Assembly (NCBI GenBank): GCA_002394665.1
Contig: DGUL01000011.1
Coordinates: 69,998-133,997, forward strand
Reading direction: 5' to 3'
DNA: 64,000 nt
From: Rickettsiales bacterium UBA4311
GTDB taxonomy: Bacteria > Pseudomonadota > Alphaproteobacteria > Rickettsiales > Deianiraeaceae
A model generated the notes under the pieces. That model had not been told where the DNA came from. It did not search any database and saw only the letters and a program-made list of their open reading frames with translations. Below are positions 1-8,413 of the stretch, one piece after another (the first letter of the stretch is position 1; every line of letters starts with the position of its first letter). The position numbers and the translations under genes are program-made.

Positions 1-63
1 AAGAAAGAAAAAAATAAAAATTTTAATGCGTTCGGTTTTTTCATTTTAAAGTTGCTTTATAAC

Positions 64-795
64 TTATTTTATAACTCTTCTCGCTTCTTCCAAATCCTCT
101 GCAACATCAACACTTATAGGAAAAGTTTTTGAAATTATTGCTGATATAGTTAAGCCGTTTTCTAATACTCTCAATTGTTCAAGTTTTTCGCTTTTTTCCA
201 ATGGGGAAGGTTGTAAGCTGATAAACTTTTTCAAACTTTCAAAGGTATATCCATAAATCCCAAGATGTGCAAAAGCATCGCCATCTCCATAAGGCACATT
301 TGAGCGACTAAAATATAAACATTTATGAATATCATCGCTATTTGTATTTGAAATTACAGCTTTAACACATTGTTTTTTTTCTCTCCAAGAATTATCCTCA
401 ATTTTATAAACAGCAGTAATTATGTCTGCAACATTTTTATGAACCGCCTCGCAAACATCTTCAATGACTTTTGCATCAATATTTGGCATATCGCCTTGCA
501 GGTTAATAACATAATCGTATTTTTTTCCACTCTTCTCCAATGCTTGATAGACCCTGTCTGTTCCAGAAGGCAAGCTGTCGTCAGTTAATATTGCAATTCC
601 GCCAAATTTTTCAACAACATCAACAACATCTTGGTTTTCCGTCGCAACTATAACATCACATAAACCGCTATTTTTTGCTATATCCATAACTCTTACGACC
701 ATAGGTTTTCCATTTATATCCATTAAAGATTTTCCTCTTAATCTTGTAGATCCGTAGCGGGCAGGAATAATTATCGCAGTATCACTATATTTCAT
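64..795 (-). CDS. kdsB: 3-deoxy-manno-octulosonate cytidylyltransferase (CMP-Kdo synthetase)
   Basis: Activates Kdo with CTP to CMP-Kdo for LPS inner-core synthesis in the cytoplasm. The 243-residue product has the family N-terminal nucleotide-binding motif IIIPARYGSTRLRGK (about residues 8-22), an SGTDR motif, and NLQGDMP near residue 100, where the family has a metal-binding Asp. Length matches the family (about 245-250). A TTG lies two codons upstream, but the ATG at 795 gives the usual MKYS-type start and is preferred. It is transcribed divergently from the outer-membrane protein at 927. The window also holds kdsD (28392-29030), an earlier Kdo-pathway enzyme, so Kdo synthesis is clearly present. 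No unusual residues seen. Confidence 0.95.
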   Translation of the reverse strand: MKYSDTAIIIPARYGSTRLRGKSLMDINGKPMVVRVMDIAKNSGLCDVIVATENQDVVDVVEKFGGIAILTDDSLPSGTDRVYQALEKSGKKYDYVINLQGDMPNIDAKVIEDVCEAVHKNVADIITAVYKIEDNSWREKKQCVKAVISNTNSDDIHKCLYFSRSNVPYGDGDAFAHLGIYGYTFESLKKFISLQPSPLEKSEKLEQLRVLENGLTISAIISKTFPISVDVAEDLEEARRVIK

Positions 796-926
796 TAGCA
801 ATTGACTAAAACTTAATGCTTATTTTTTAAAATCAATTTTCTTGAATTTATAAAAAAAACAACCAGTAGTTAAATTTTGCTTGACAAAATGAATTAAATA
901 TTGTTTTTTTTTTACAAAATGTTTTT

Positions 927-1574
927 ATGTGCCCCCTAAGCAAGAAATTGCAAACTATTTGCTTACTTTTTTTATTATTAGTGAATTTTGCTTTTAATTC
1001 AAATACCTCAAAAGCTACTATATTTGACGAGCACGTTTACGGACGTGCAAGGGGGTATATTGGAATTGCCTTACAGGTTTCACAAGTTAAATACGAGACA
1101 AATAAACGTTTTGCGAATTTACCAGTAATAATTGGTGCTGGATATAACCTTTATTTCAACATTTATGAAACTTTTCATCCTTTCGTTGGTGTTGAATTTC
1201 AAGGAAGAATACCGACGATTAAAAAGAAATATAATACAATTTATGATGACGATTTACAACTAAATGTAAGAAGGTATTACGAAGAGGTATTTTTAGCACA
1301 TTTTAAGGTCGGTGCAAGAATTGTTTTAGATGACAGATTTTCGGTAAGTCCTTATGGGTTTGTTGGCTTTAATGTCGCGAGAATAAAAACATCACTTGCC
1401 GATTTCAATAAAATAGAAAATATCGCAGACGTAAGCACTGGTTTTGGAGGCGAGCTTACCATAAATAATATGTTTTTAATCGCATTAGAATACAGATACA
1501 GCAAATCAGAAAAAGCTATGGTAAAAATGGATAATCACAACATTGAAGCAAAGTTTGGTGTAGAATTTTTGTAA
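927..1574 (+). CDS. Putative outer-membrane beta-barrel protein
   Basis: The 215-residue product starts with a basic segment and a hydrophobic stretch (about residues 10-28), a likely signal peptide. The remainder alternates aromatic and hydrophobic residues in short strands separated by polar turns and ends in a phenylalanine-rich strand (KFGVEFL), as expected for a small OmpA/OmpW- or Omp25-like eight-stranded barrel. Segments such as VGARIVLDDRFSVSPYGFVG are typical barrel hairpins. An ATG at 919 is out of frame and quickly stopped, so 927 is the start. The gene stands alone between divergent kdsB and the MrpD-like gene and ends in a hairpin terminator. The specific function (porin, adhesin, structural) cannot be told. 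Confidence 0.7.
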   Translation: MCPLSKKLQTICLLFLLLVNFAFNSNTSKATIFDEHVYGRARGYIGIALQVSQVKYETNKRFANLPVIIGAGYNLYFNIYETFHPFVGVEFQGRIPTIKKKYNTIYDDDLQLNVRRYYEEVFLAHFKVGARIVLDDRFSVSPYGFVGFNVARIKTSLADFNKIENIADVSTGFGGELTINNMFLIALEYRYSKSEKAMVKMDNHNIEAKFGVEFL

Positions 1575-1596
1575 TCGTTTCTCCGATTAGTTTTTT
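1572..1596 (+). terminator. Rho-independent terminator after the outer-membrane protein gene
   Basis: A perfect 6-bp stem TAATCG (1572-1577) and CGATTA (1584-1589) with a 6-nt loop is followed by a T-run (1591-1596). The stem includes the TAA stop codon of the upstream gene, so terminator and stop overlap. Confidence 0.65.
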
Positions 1597-1643
1597 CGTC
1601 AATTTCTTTTAGACAATTTTAGAAGTATAATTTTAAAAATAAA

Positions 1644-1673
1644 TTGACAATCATAAACGGCTTTATTTATTAA
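1644..1673 (+). promoter_or_regulatory. Candidate sigma-70 promoter of the MrpD-like gene
   Basis: TTGACA (1644-1649), an 18-bp spacer and TATTAA (1668-1673). The downstream ATG at 1680 lies only 6 nt after the -10 element, so the transcript would begin at or next to the start codon (leaderless or nearly so), although an AAAGGTGG purine stretch also abuts the ATG. Confidence 0.45.
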
Positions 1674-1679
1674 AGGTGG

Positions 1680-2981
1680 ATGTTGGCTTTACTTTTAAAG
1701 AAATTGAGTTTTGAATACACAATTTTAAATTTCGGCTTTGCTATCAATGGCGTTTCCTTTTGTTTAAAAACTTCATTTATTTCAAACGTCTTTGTGTTTT
1801 TAATTCTTTTTATGTATCTAATGACCTCAATTTATAGTATTGGATATATGAACTTCGAAAGGGATAAACACAAAATGAGATTTCATATTTTTACATTCCT
1901 TTCTGTTTTGAGTTGCATAGGATTAGCATACTCCGGCAATCTTATAACGGCATTTATTTTTTATGATTTATTATCTGTTTTTACATATATGCTCGTCAAA
2001 CACCACGGCGACGAAAATAGCGAAAGACACGCGTTTTCTTATGCGATGTATTTAATTCTTCCATCAACTTTATTGCTTTTACCGGCAATCGTTGCTATTT
2101 ATTACCTCGCGGGGCACACAAATTTTTCAGTTAATGGAATAATTACATCGGTTCCAATATCAAAAGGTTATATTAACATTCTGTTTTTATTGTTTATGTA
2201 TGGAATTTCAAAGACTGCTATTTATCCACTACATAAATGGCTAATTCATGCAATGGTCGCCCCGAGCCCAGTCAGCGCCTTGTTGCACGCTGTTCTTGTT
2301 GTAAAAGGCGGATTATTTTTTCTTTATAAAGTTGTCAGTGAGACTTTTGGATTGCAATTTTTACGAGAAAACATTTATACAATATGCGATATTTATTGGC
2401 CTTTGTACGTTGCTTGTTTTGGTATTATTGTAGCAGGAATTTCTGCAATAGGTAGCAAAAATATAAAAGAGCGTCTTGCGTATTCAACCATAAGCCAGAT
2501 TGGATATGTCTCTATGTGTATATTTTGTTTTACCGAGGAGAGTATGATGGGAGCAAAAATGCATTTTTTGGCTCACTCATTTGCAAAAATTCTATTATTC
2601 TACTATGCTGGTTATCTACTTGCTAGGTATCATTGCTATAATGTCGGCGAATTAAAACTTCGTCGTAATGGTTTTAATATATTTTTATCAACAATCTTTC
2701 TTATTCCTTGTTTAAGCCTTTTAAGTTTTCCTTTAACTTTCGGAAGTATTGCAAAGAGTGCAATTTTAAAAACCACTATAACTTCAAATACTGGCTTTTT
2801 AATAATTCCAACAATCTTAATTGGAACAATTGTATGTGTGCTGTATTTATTTCCAATAGTCAATCACTTAGTTAATTTTAACAACAATAGAAGATTTTTT
2901 GACCAGTCTTTTTCAACTGCGACAATATACATTCCATCGTTAATAATTTCTTTATTGATAATAGCTTTATTCGTTTGCTGA
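1680..2981 (+). CDS. Proton-translocating antiporter subunit, MrpD/NuoL-M-N family
   Basis: A 433-residue polytopic membrane protein with about twelve hydrophobic segments. It carries the family pattern of the NADH-dehydrogenase/Mrp antiporter core: residues around 180-205 contain a KTAIYPLHKWLIHAM segment followed by SPVSALLHAVLVVKGG, matching the conserved Lys/His channel helices; the later LAYSTISQIGYV and AHSFAKILLFYYAG stretches are also diagnostic. Such subunits move H+ (and Na+ in Mrp) across the inner membrane. No other nuo or mnh genes are adjacent, so it is a solitary copy. Single MrpD-like genes are known in Rickettsiales-type bacteria. The exact subfamily (MrpD versus NuoN/M) is uncertain. 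The ATG at 1680 is the first start; a TTG follows directly. Confidence 0.8.
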   Translation: MLALLLKKLSFEYTILNFGFAINGVSFCLKTSFISNVFVFLILFMYLMTSIYSIGYMNFERDKHKMRFHIFTFLSVLSCIGLAYSGNLITAFIFYDLLSVFTYMLVKHHGDENSERHAFSYAMYLILPSTLLLLPAIVAIYYLAGHTNFSVNGIITSVPISKGYINILFLLFMYGISKTAIYPLHKWLIHAMVAPSPVSALLHAVLVVKGGLFFLYKVVSETFGLQFLRENIYTICDIYWPLYVACFGIIVAGISAIGSKNIKERLAYSTISQIGYVSMCIFCFTEESMMGAKMHFLAHSFAKILLFYYAGYLLARYHCYNVGELKLRRNGFNIFLSTIFLIPCLSLLSFPLTFGSIAKSAILKTTITSNTGFLIIPTILIGTIVCVLYLFPIVNHLVNFNNNRRFFDQSFSTATIYIPSLIISLLIIALFVC

Positions 2982-3002
2982 TAATTTTTTTTTTGATAAA
3001 AT
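2975..3002 (+). promoter_or_regulatory. Candidate promoter of the orphan membrane protein gene
   Basis: TTGCTG (2975-2980), a T-rich 16-bp spacer and TAAAAT (2997-3002). The start codon follows at 3018, giving a leader of about 8-10 nt. It overlaps the 3' end of the MrpD-like gene. Confidence 0.35.
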
Positions 3003-3017
3003 CCCAAAGCTTGTAAT

Positions 3018-4190
3018 TTGGCTCTAAAAACTTGGGAAATTGTTGCAATAATTGTTTCTGTCATTGTTATTTTGAGTATTCTTGCTTTTTCGCTTTTAAG
3101 CAACGACGATAAGAAGAAAAAAGAAGAAAATCAAAATAATAGTCAGTTTTGGTCGCAAAATAATCAAAATATTAAATCAAATAATCCACCATTACAACAA
3201 CATTACGTTAATCAAGATGTTTCTTTATCTAAAAAATCGGAAAAAAATAACGATAAAAAATCTGAGTCAGTTATAGAATACAACGCTCCACATAGGAATA
3301 TTCCTACTTCTGCAAATCAATTTATCCCAATAAAAACAGAAAAAATATCATTAGAATTATCACAAAAGCAAAAAGGAAACAAAAGTAACATTCGTTCAAA
3401 AGGACAGGGTTTCACTCCTGCGAAAGGCAAAGGTAAATCTAAATCCATTATGTTTATTAATTTGCAATCTGCGGATGCTCCTACTTTGACAACTTGCTCA
3501 TTAAATGAACAAGGAGCTATAGTTAAAACGCATAACCAGATCAGTTTTGCCGAATACAAAAATCAACTTCAAAGTCTTTGCAATAATATCTCCAATATTA
3601 ACGACATAAACAATCCCCAATTACTTGCAACACAACCTCAATTTTTAGGTTGCAAAGCACTGCTGAGTGATCCATATTTTGACACAGAAAAATTCAAAGA
3701 TTTTTTTCTTAACGAGTTCGCTGGAGATAAAAATATAAACAATCTTGAAAAAGTGCCGATTTTATTAACCGGTACGGATTCAATTGTTACGACATTGTTT
3801 TTAGATGATGGTAATCAAATTGTTTCAAAGACTTTTCCATGCATTAATAAAGATATTTCAATAAAAAAAGACGACACATTGTGCGCAACCACGGCTGGCA
3901 CATATGATGATAAAGCAAAAAAACTTCTTTTAACACTCTCTGGCAAAATCGAATATTCTAAGAATAATTCTGGACTGGGAGGACAAAAACAATATTTTAT
4001 TTCAAAAATAGAACTTGGTAGCCCTGCAATCATTAAAGAACAAGGAAGCTCTTCTGGCACTTCTTTTACTAAGGCAACGCTGAATCCAAATAGCATCATA
4101 CTGGAAGAACACGGAAATAAACAAATAAATAACAGCAACATATTATCTTGTTTAAATGCAGGACATACTTTAGCTGAGTTAGGGTTTTAA
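3018..4190 (+). CDS. Orphan single-pass membrane protein with polar Asn/Lys-rich region
   Basis: I do not recognise this 390-residue protein. Residues 6-28 form one strong transmembrane helix or uncleaved signal anchor. Residues 30-130 are low-complexity, rich in Asn, Lys, Gln and Ser, and probably disordered. The C-terminal ~250 residues look folded, with several Cys (CSLNEQG, LGCKALL, FPCINKD) and beta-type segments, and would be periplasmic if the helix is an N-in anchor. The start is TTG at 3018: the frame is closed by TAA at 2997-2999 and there is no earlier ATG or GTG. It converges with prfB with 14 bp between the genes. No enzymatic motif is visible. Confidence 0.6.
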   Translation: MALKTWEIVAIIVSVIVILSILAFSLLSNDDKKKKEENQNNSQFWSQNNQNIKSNNPPLQQHYVNQDVSLSKKSEKNNDKKSESVIEYNAPHRNIPTSANQFIPIKTEKISLELSQKQKGNKSNIRSKGQGFTPAKGKGKSKSIMFINLQSADAPTLTTCSLNEQGAIVKTHNQISFAEYKNQLQSLCNNISNINDINNPQLLATQPQFLGCKALLSDPYFDTEKFKDFFLNEFAGDKNINNLEKVPILLTGTDSIVTTLFLDDGNQIVSKTFPCINKDISIKKDDTLCATTAGTYDDKAKKLLLTLSGKIEYSKNNSGLGGQKQYFISKIELGSPAIIKEQGSSSGTSFTKATLNPNSIILEEHGNKQINNSNILSCLNAGHTLAELGF

Positions 4191-4204
4191 AAAATAAAAA
4201 GACT

Positions 4205-5299
4205 TCATTTTATCAGCACACTATTTATGATTTCGTCCAACTCCCCATCCAAAACAGCAGAAGTGTTTCCAGTTTCAAAACCGCTTCGCAAATCTTTTAC
4301 CATTTTATATGGGTGCAAAACATAATTTCTTATTTGATTACCCCAAGAAATACCGCTTTTGGCATCCTCTGTTGCTTGTTTTTCTTCGTTTTTCTTTTTC
4401 AATTCAAGCTCGTAAAGTTTTGATTTTAATTGTTTCATTGCATTTTCACGATTTTGAAGTTGCGACCTTTGTGTTTGCGAAGCACAAACAATGCCAGTTG
4501 GAATATGTGTAATTCTTACGGCACTTTCCGTCTTATTTACGTGCTGACCGCCTGCACCACTCGAACGATAGACATCAATTCGTAAATCAGCAGGATTTAT
4601 ATTTATTTCAATGTCGTCGTTGACCTCCGGATAACAAAATACACCCGCAAAGCTTGTTTGTCTTTTACCATTTGCATTAAAAGGAGAAATACGAACCAAG
4701 CGATGTGTTCCGGTTTCATTTTTCAAAAGTCCGTACGCAAACTCTCCGGAGATTTTAATAACAACACTTTTAATTCCTGCTTCTTCACCTGCGACTTTAT
4801 CAGCAATTTCAACATTAAAGCCTTTTTTTTCCGCCCACATTAAATACATTCTTAAAAGCATCTCTGCCCAATCATTGCTTTCTGTTCCGCCAGCACCGGA
4901 ATTTATTTCCAAAAATGCATTACAGCTGTCCGTTTTTCCGCTAAAAAGAGATTTAATCCTCAAATCAACTACTTCCTTTTGCAATTTGTCGATGTTATCA
5001 TCAACTTCTTTCAACATTTCCTCGTCAAAATTATCATCTGGAAGCTTTAAAATCTCAATAACATCATCGATTTCTGTTTTTAAAGCGTTGAAATTTTTCA
5101 AAGTATTTTCTAGAAAAGTTTTTTCTTTTGAAAGTTCGGCAAACTTTTTTATATCGCTCCAATCTGTATTTGTTGCAATAATTTCATCAATTTCATTCAA
5201 ACGAATTTGCTTTTCTTTGATTTTTATAACATTCTCCAGTTTCAAGATTTCATTGGCAAATTCGCTAGCAACCTGCCGTGCCTCAAAAAGACTTTTCAT
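4205..5299 (-). CDS. prfB: Peptide chain release factor 2
   Basis: Recognises UAA/UGA stop codons in the ribosomal A site and triggers peptide release. The 364-residue product has the stop-recognition tripeptide SPF near residue 205 and the catalytic GGQ loop (SGAGGQHVNKTES) near residue 250, plus the TESNDWAEML region typical of RF2. Length is normal. The gene is a single open frame from ATG, so the programmed +1 frameshift that many bacteria use to autoregulate prfB is absent. It starts 11 nt after the tkt stop and is probably cotranscribed with it. TGA is used as a stop by neighbouring genes, consistent with a functional RF2. Confidence 0.95.
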   Translation of the reverse strand: MKSLFEARQVASEFANEILKLENVIKIKEKQIRLNEIDEIIATNTDWSDIKKFAELSKEKTFLENTLKNFNALKTEIDDVIEILKLPDDNFDEEMLKEVDDNIDKLQKEVVDLRIKSLFSGKTDSCNAFLEINSGAGGTESNDWAEMLLRMYLMWAEKKGFNVEIADKVAGEEAGIKSVVIKISGEFAYGLLKNETGTHRLVRISPFNANGKRQTSFAGVFCYPEVNDDIEININPADLRIDVYRSSGAGGQHVNKTESAVRITHIPTGIVCASQTQRSQLQNRENAMKQLKSKLYELELKKKNEEKQATEDAKSGISWGNQIRNYVLHPYKMVKDLRSGFETGNTSAVLDGELDEIINSVLIK

Positions 5300-5310
5300 A
5301 TTTTATAAAC

Positions 5311-7284
5311 TCACCTGTTAAAATTCTTTATTTTTTCAGTGATTTTTTCAGGCGTAAAACCAAAATACTCAGCAAGGTCTTTTGCTTTTCCAGATTTTCC
5401 AAATTCGTCTATTCCTATTATTAAACCACCTTTCGTAAGCAACCCAAGAGATATGCAAGAACCTGCCTCGACCGCGACAATAGTTTGTGTTGGCTTTATT
5501 TTTCCTTCGATATTACCATATAAAATGTTATTTCTTTCTTCAAATGACAATGATTTAAGCAGATTATAGCAATAAACATTGACGACTCTTACTTTTTTGT
5601 GTTCTCCTTCAAGGTTTTTTGCCACTTCAATAGAAAGACTTACTTCGCTCCCGCTTGTTAAAATTGTATAATCATAATTATCATCATTACAATCTTTTGA
5701 ATAATAAATGACATAAGCACCATTTGATATTGGTTGATTTTTTTCCTTTATTTGAGGCAAATTTTGACGGCTCAAAACCATACAGAACGGCTTTTTTGTT
5801 TTAATCGCAAAGTTATAGCACTCAAAAGTTTCTTCAATGTCGCAAGGTCTAAAAACCAACATCTCCGGCGTTGCTCTTAAAGCATCAAGTTGCTCTATTG
5901 GTTGGTGTGTAGTGCCGTCTTCGCCAACATAAAAACTATCGTGTGTCAAAATATGTATCATTGGCAATTTCATCAATGCAGACATACGAATTGCAAGTTT
6001 ATACGTATCGCTAAAAACCAAGAAAGTTCCAGAATAGGGGACAAAACCACAAGCCGAAAGTCCGCACATTATTCCTCCCATTGCAAACTCACGGATGCCG
6101 TAGTGAATATAATTTCCGCTTTTATCGTCTTTTGTTATTGGCTTGCTTGCGGAATTAAAAGACATTATACTACTTCCCAAATCTGCTGTTCCGCCGATGA
6201 TTTGCGGATTTTCCGCTAAAATTGCCTCTAAAACCACACCAGACGACTTCCTTGTTGCTTCGCTTTCTGTTTTTTTGAAATAGGCTAAAATCTCCTCCTG
6301 TTTTTGTTTGGAAATTGACAATTCGCCATCAAAGAATTTTTTAATTTCGTCCTTTTTATCACTATTTTCAAACTCCTTTTGCCAGTTGTCATAATATTCT
6401 TCATTTCTTTTCCAAAAATTCCGCCAATCGTTAAAAATATCTTCTTCAACTTCAAATGGCTGGCTTTTCCATTCCATTTTTTGCTTTAAATCTTCGTATT
6501 CCTCATCGCTCAAAACAGATCCGTGAATTTTATTGCTATCTTGCTTCAAACAGCCATAACCAATATGCGTATGTGCTTGAATAAAAACTGGTTTTTCACT
6601 CTTTTTCGCCAGTTCAAAGCACTTATTTATTTCATCAACATTATGCCCATTGCAATCCATTACTTCAAAACCGCAGGCCTTAAAACGTGCCAACATATCT
6701 TCGCTTGTTGTAATATCCGTGCTTCCATCAATGGTAATTTTGTTATCATCGTGAACTACAATCAAATTGTTTAGTTTATGGTGTCCGGCAAAACTACACG
6801 CCTCATAGGAAATACCTTCCATTAAATCTCCATCGCTAACGAAACAATATGTCTTTGAATTAAAAAGTTTTCCAAATCTTGCTTCAAGCATTTTCTGCCC
6901 TAATGCCATACCAACAGCACTTGAAATGCCAAAACCAAGAGGGCCTGTTGTTATTTCAACTCCGTCAAGCAAGTTATATTCCGGATGCCCTGCGGTTTTT
7001 GAATTTATTTGTCTAAAATTTCGCAAATCGTCAATGTTTATGTCGTCATATCCTGTTAAATACAGCATAGCATAAAGCATTGCCGAGCCGTGTCCTGCTG
7101 ACAAAACAAACCTATCCCGTCCGACCCATTTTGCATCGTGTGGGTTGAAAACTATATGATTTTTGAAAAGTTCTGTCAAAACATCGGCAAAACCAAGTAC
7201 TATGCCAGTATGCCCACTTTTTGCTTGACGAATTTGGTCAACACCAAGAAATCTTACAGCATTTGAGTATTTGTTTCCTAACAG
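5311..7284 (-). CDS. tkt: Transketolase with no canonical start codon
   Basis: Thiamine-diphosphate enzyme of the non-oxidative pentose phosphate pathway. The frame holds the ThDP motif (SDGDLMEGISYEA, about residue 150), TADLGSS, and the FGKSG C-terminal region. Conserved N-terminal sequence (NAVRFLGVDQIRQAKSGHTG, with the His equivalent to the substrate-binding His of transketolases near residue 25) is encoded up to about 7275, upstream of the first usable start (TTG at 7179). The frame stays open to the TAA at 7333-7335 but contains no ATG, GTG or TTG there. I place the start at CTG 7284 (ML-GNKYSNAV...), giving about 657 residues, close to the usual 660. ATT at 7305 is an alternative. A TATAAT at 7337-7332 could be the -10. 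Confidence 0.85.
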   Translation of the reverse strand: MLGNKYSNAVRFLGVDQIRQAKSGHTGIVLGFADVLTELFKNHIVFNPHDAKWVGRDRFVLSAGHGSAMLYAMLYLTGYDDINIDDLRNFRQINSKTAGHPEYNLLDGVEITTGPLGFGISSAVGMALGQKMLEARFGKLFNSKTYCFVSDGDLMEGISYEACSFAGHHKLNNLIVVHDDNKITIDGSTDITTSEDMLARFKACGFEVMDCNGHNVDEINKCFELAKKSEKPVFIQAHTHIGYGCLKQDSNKIHGSVLSDEEYEDLKQKMEWKSQPFEVEEDIFNDWRNFWKRNEEYYDNWQKEFENSDKKDEIKKFFDGELSISKQKQEEILAYFKKTESEATRKSSGVVLEAILAENPQIIGGTADLGSSIMSFNSASKPITKDDKSGNYIHYGIREFAMGGIMCGLSACGFVPYSGTFLVFSDTYKLAIRMSALMKLPMIHILTHDSFYVGEDGTTHQPIEQLDALRATPEMLVFRPCDIEETFECYNFAIKTKKPFCMVLSRQNLPQIKEKNQPISNGAYVIYYSKDCNDDNYDYTILTSGSEVSLSIEVAKNLEGEHKKVRVVNVYCYNLLKSLSFEERNNILYGNIEGKIKPTQTIVAVEAGSCISLGLLTKGGLIIGIDEFGKSGKAKDLAEYFGFTPEKITEKIKNFNR

Positions 7285-7467
7285 AAAAAAACGCAGGATA
7301 TAAATTATTGTGGGTTTTTTATTTTCAATAAATTATATTGATATATATGTCTATGCGACTTGTATAAGTTCATTATGGTACAACCTTAAATTTGATTACA
7401 CATAAACCAACTGCTTTTTTTTAAAAAGAAAAAAATTTTCACAAAAAAATATGTTTTTTGTAATGTT
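7285..7467. other. AT-rich junction between truncated ileS and tkt
   Basis: About 180 bp with no recognisable gene, lying between the premature end of ileS and the start-less tkt. The rest of ileS is not present in any frame. A minus-strand TATAAT (7337-7332) may serve tkt. A deletion or rearrangement here would explain both the ileS truncation and the odd tkt start. Confidence 0.5.
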
Positions 7468-8412
7468 TCATTTTATCTTCTCAATGTGTAATCCAAGCAA
7501 TTTCCTAACTTTTTCCTTCAAAGCATCAGCACAGATGTAAATATTATTGTTTTTTTCAAAAGCACAATAGTCTATATCTCCTTTTACTGCTAACGCAAGA
7601 TTTGAAGGCAAAGTCCAAGGAGTTGTCGTCCAAGCAAGCATATAGCAGTTTTTGCAATCTGGAAAGGTTTTTTGTATAAAATCAGGAGTTTTTCTTAACC
7701 TAAACTTCAAAAAAACCGATTTGCTTTCGTGTTGGCGATATGCATTATCCATTTTTGTCTCAAAATTTGAAACGGGGGTTTGGCACTTCCAAGAATATGG
7801 CATCACTCTGTAATCCTCGTAAATAAGTCCTTTTTTGTAAAGTTCGCTGAACGCCCACATCACACTTTCCATATAAGGAGTTTCCATTGTTCTATACCCG
7901 CCATCAAAATCAACCCAACGACCTTGCTGCATCACGTATTCTTTCCATTCTTTTGTGTATCTTTGGACGTCCTCACGGCACAACTTGTTAAACTCTTCAA
8001 TTCCATCAAAACCATCGATTTGACTTCGCTTCGTATCCGGTTTTAAGTGCTTAATGTCTTGTTTCCCGCCGGAAAACTTTTTCTTTTTGCCGTCTTCGTC
8101 AACTATTTCAACTTCATTTTTCGTCAAAGTTTTTTCTACACCCATTTCGGCCGGCAAGCCGTGGCAATCCCAGCCAAAACGACGCTCAACCTTCTCGCCT
8201 TTCATTGTGTGATAGCGAGCGTAAATATCCTTTATAAACCCTGTCAGCAAATGCCCGTAGTGAGGTAATCCATTTGCAAATGGGGGGCCATCAAAAAATA
8301 CATACTCTTTATTGTCCTTATTTTTCTCAATAGATTTATTAAAAGTATTATTCTTTTTCCAATTTTCTTGCTGTTTTTCTTCATTTACTGCAAAGTGTGT
8401 TTTTTCAGCCAT
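7468..8412 (-). pseudogene. ileS: Truncated isoleucyl-tRNA synthetase (N-terminal fragment)
   Basis: The 314-residue product from ATG 8412 matches the N-terminal third of IleRS: DGPPFANG followed by the HIGH-type PHYGH (about residues 51-55), the GWDCHGLPAE segment, and the start of the CP1 editing domain (WTTTPWTLPSN, about residue 256). A TGA at 7468-7470 then ends the frame. The rest of CP1, the KMSKS loop, the anticodon-binding and zinc domains (roughly 600 residues) are missing, and the following 180 bp contain no remnant. It cannot aminoacylate alone. Either it is a decaying duplicate of an intact ileS elsewhere, or the other part is encoded elsewhere. It begins 1 nt after the pdhB stop, in the same orientation. 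Confidence 0.85.
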
Positions 8413-8413
8413 A

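Noticed and set aside
4205..5310. Programmed frameshift in prfB
   Set aside because: The gene reads as one frame from ATG 5299 at normal length, with no internal early TGA.
7177..7179. TTG 7179 as the tkt start
   Set aside because: It would remove conserved transketolase residues including the KSGH His that are clearly encoded upstream in the same frame.
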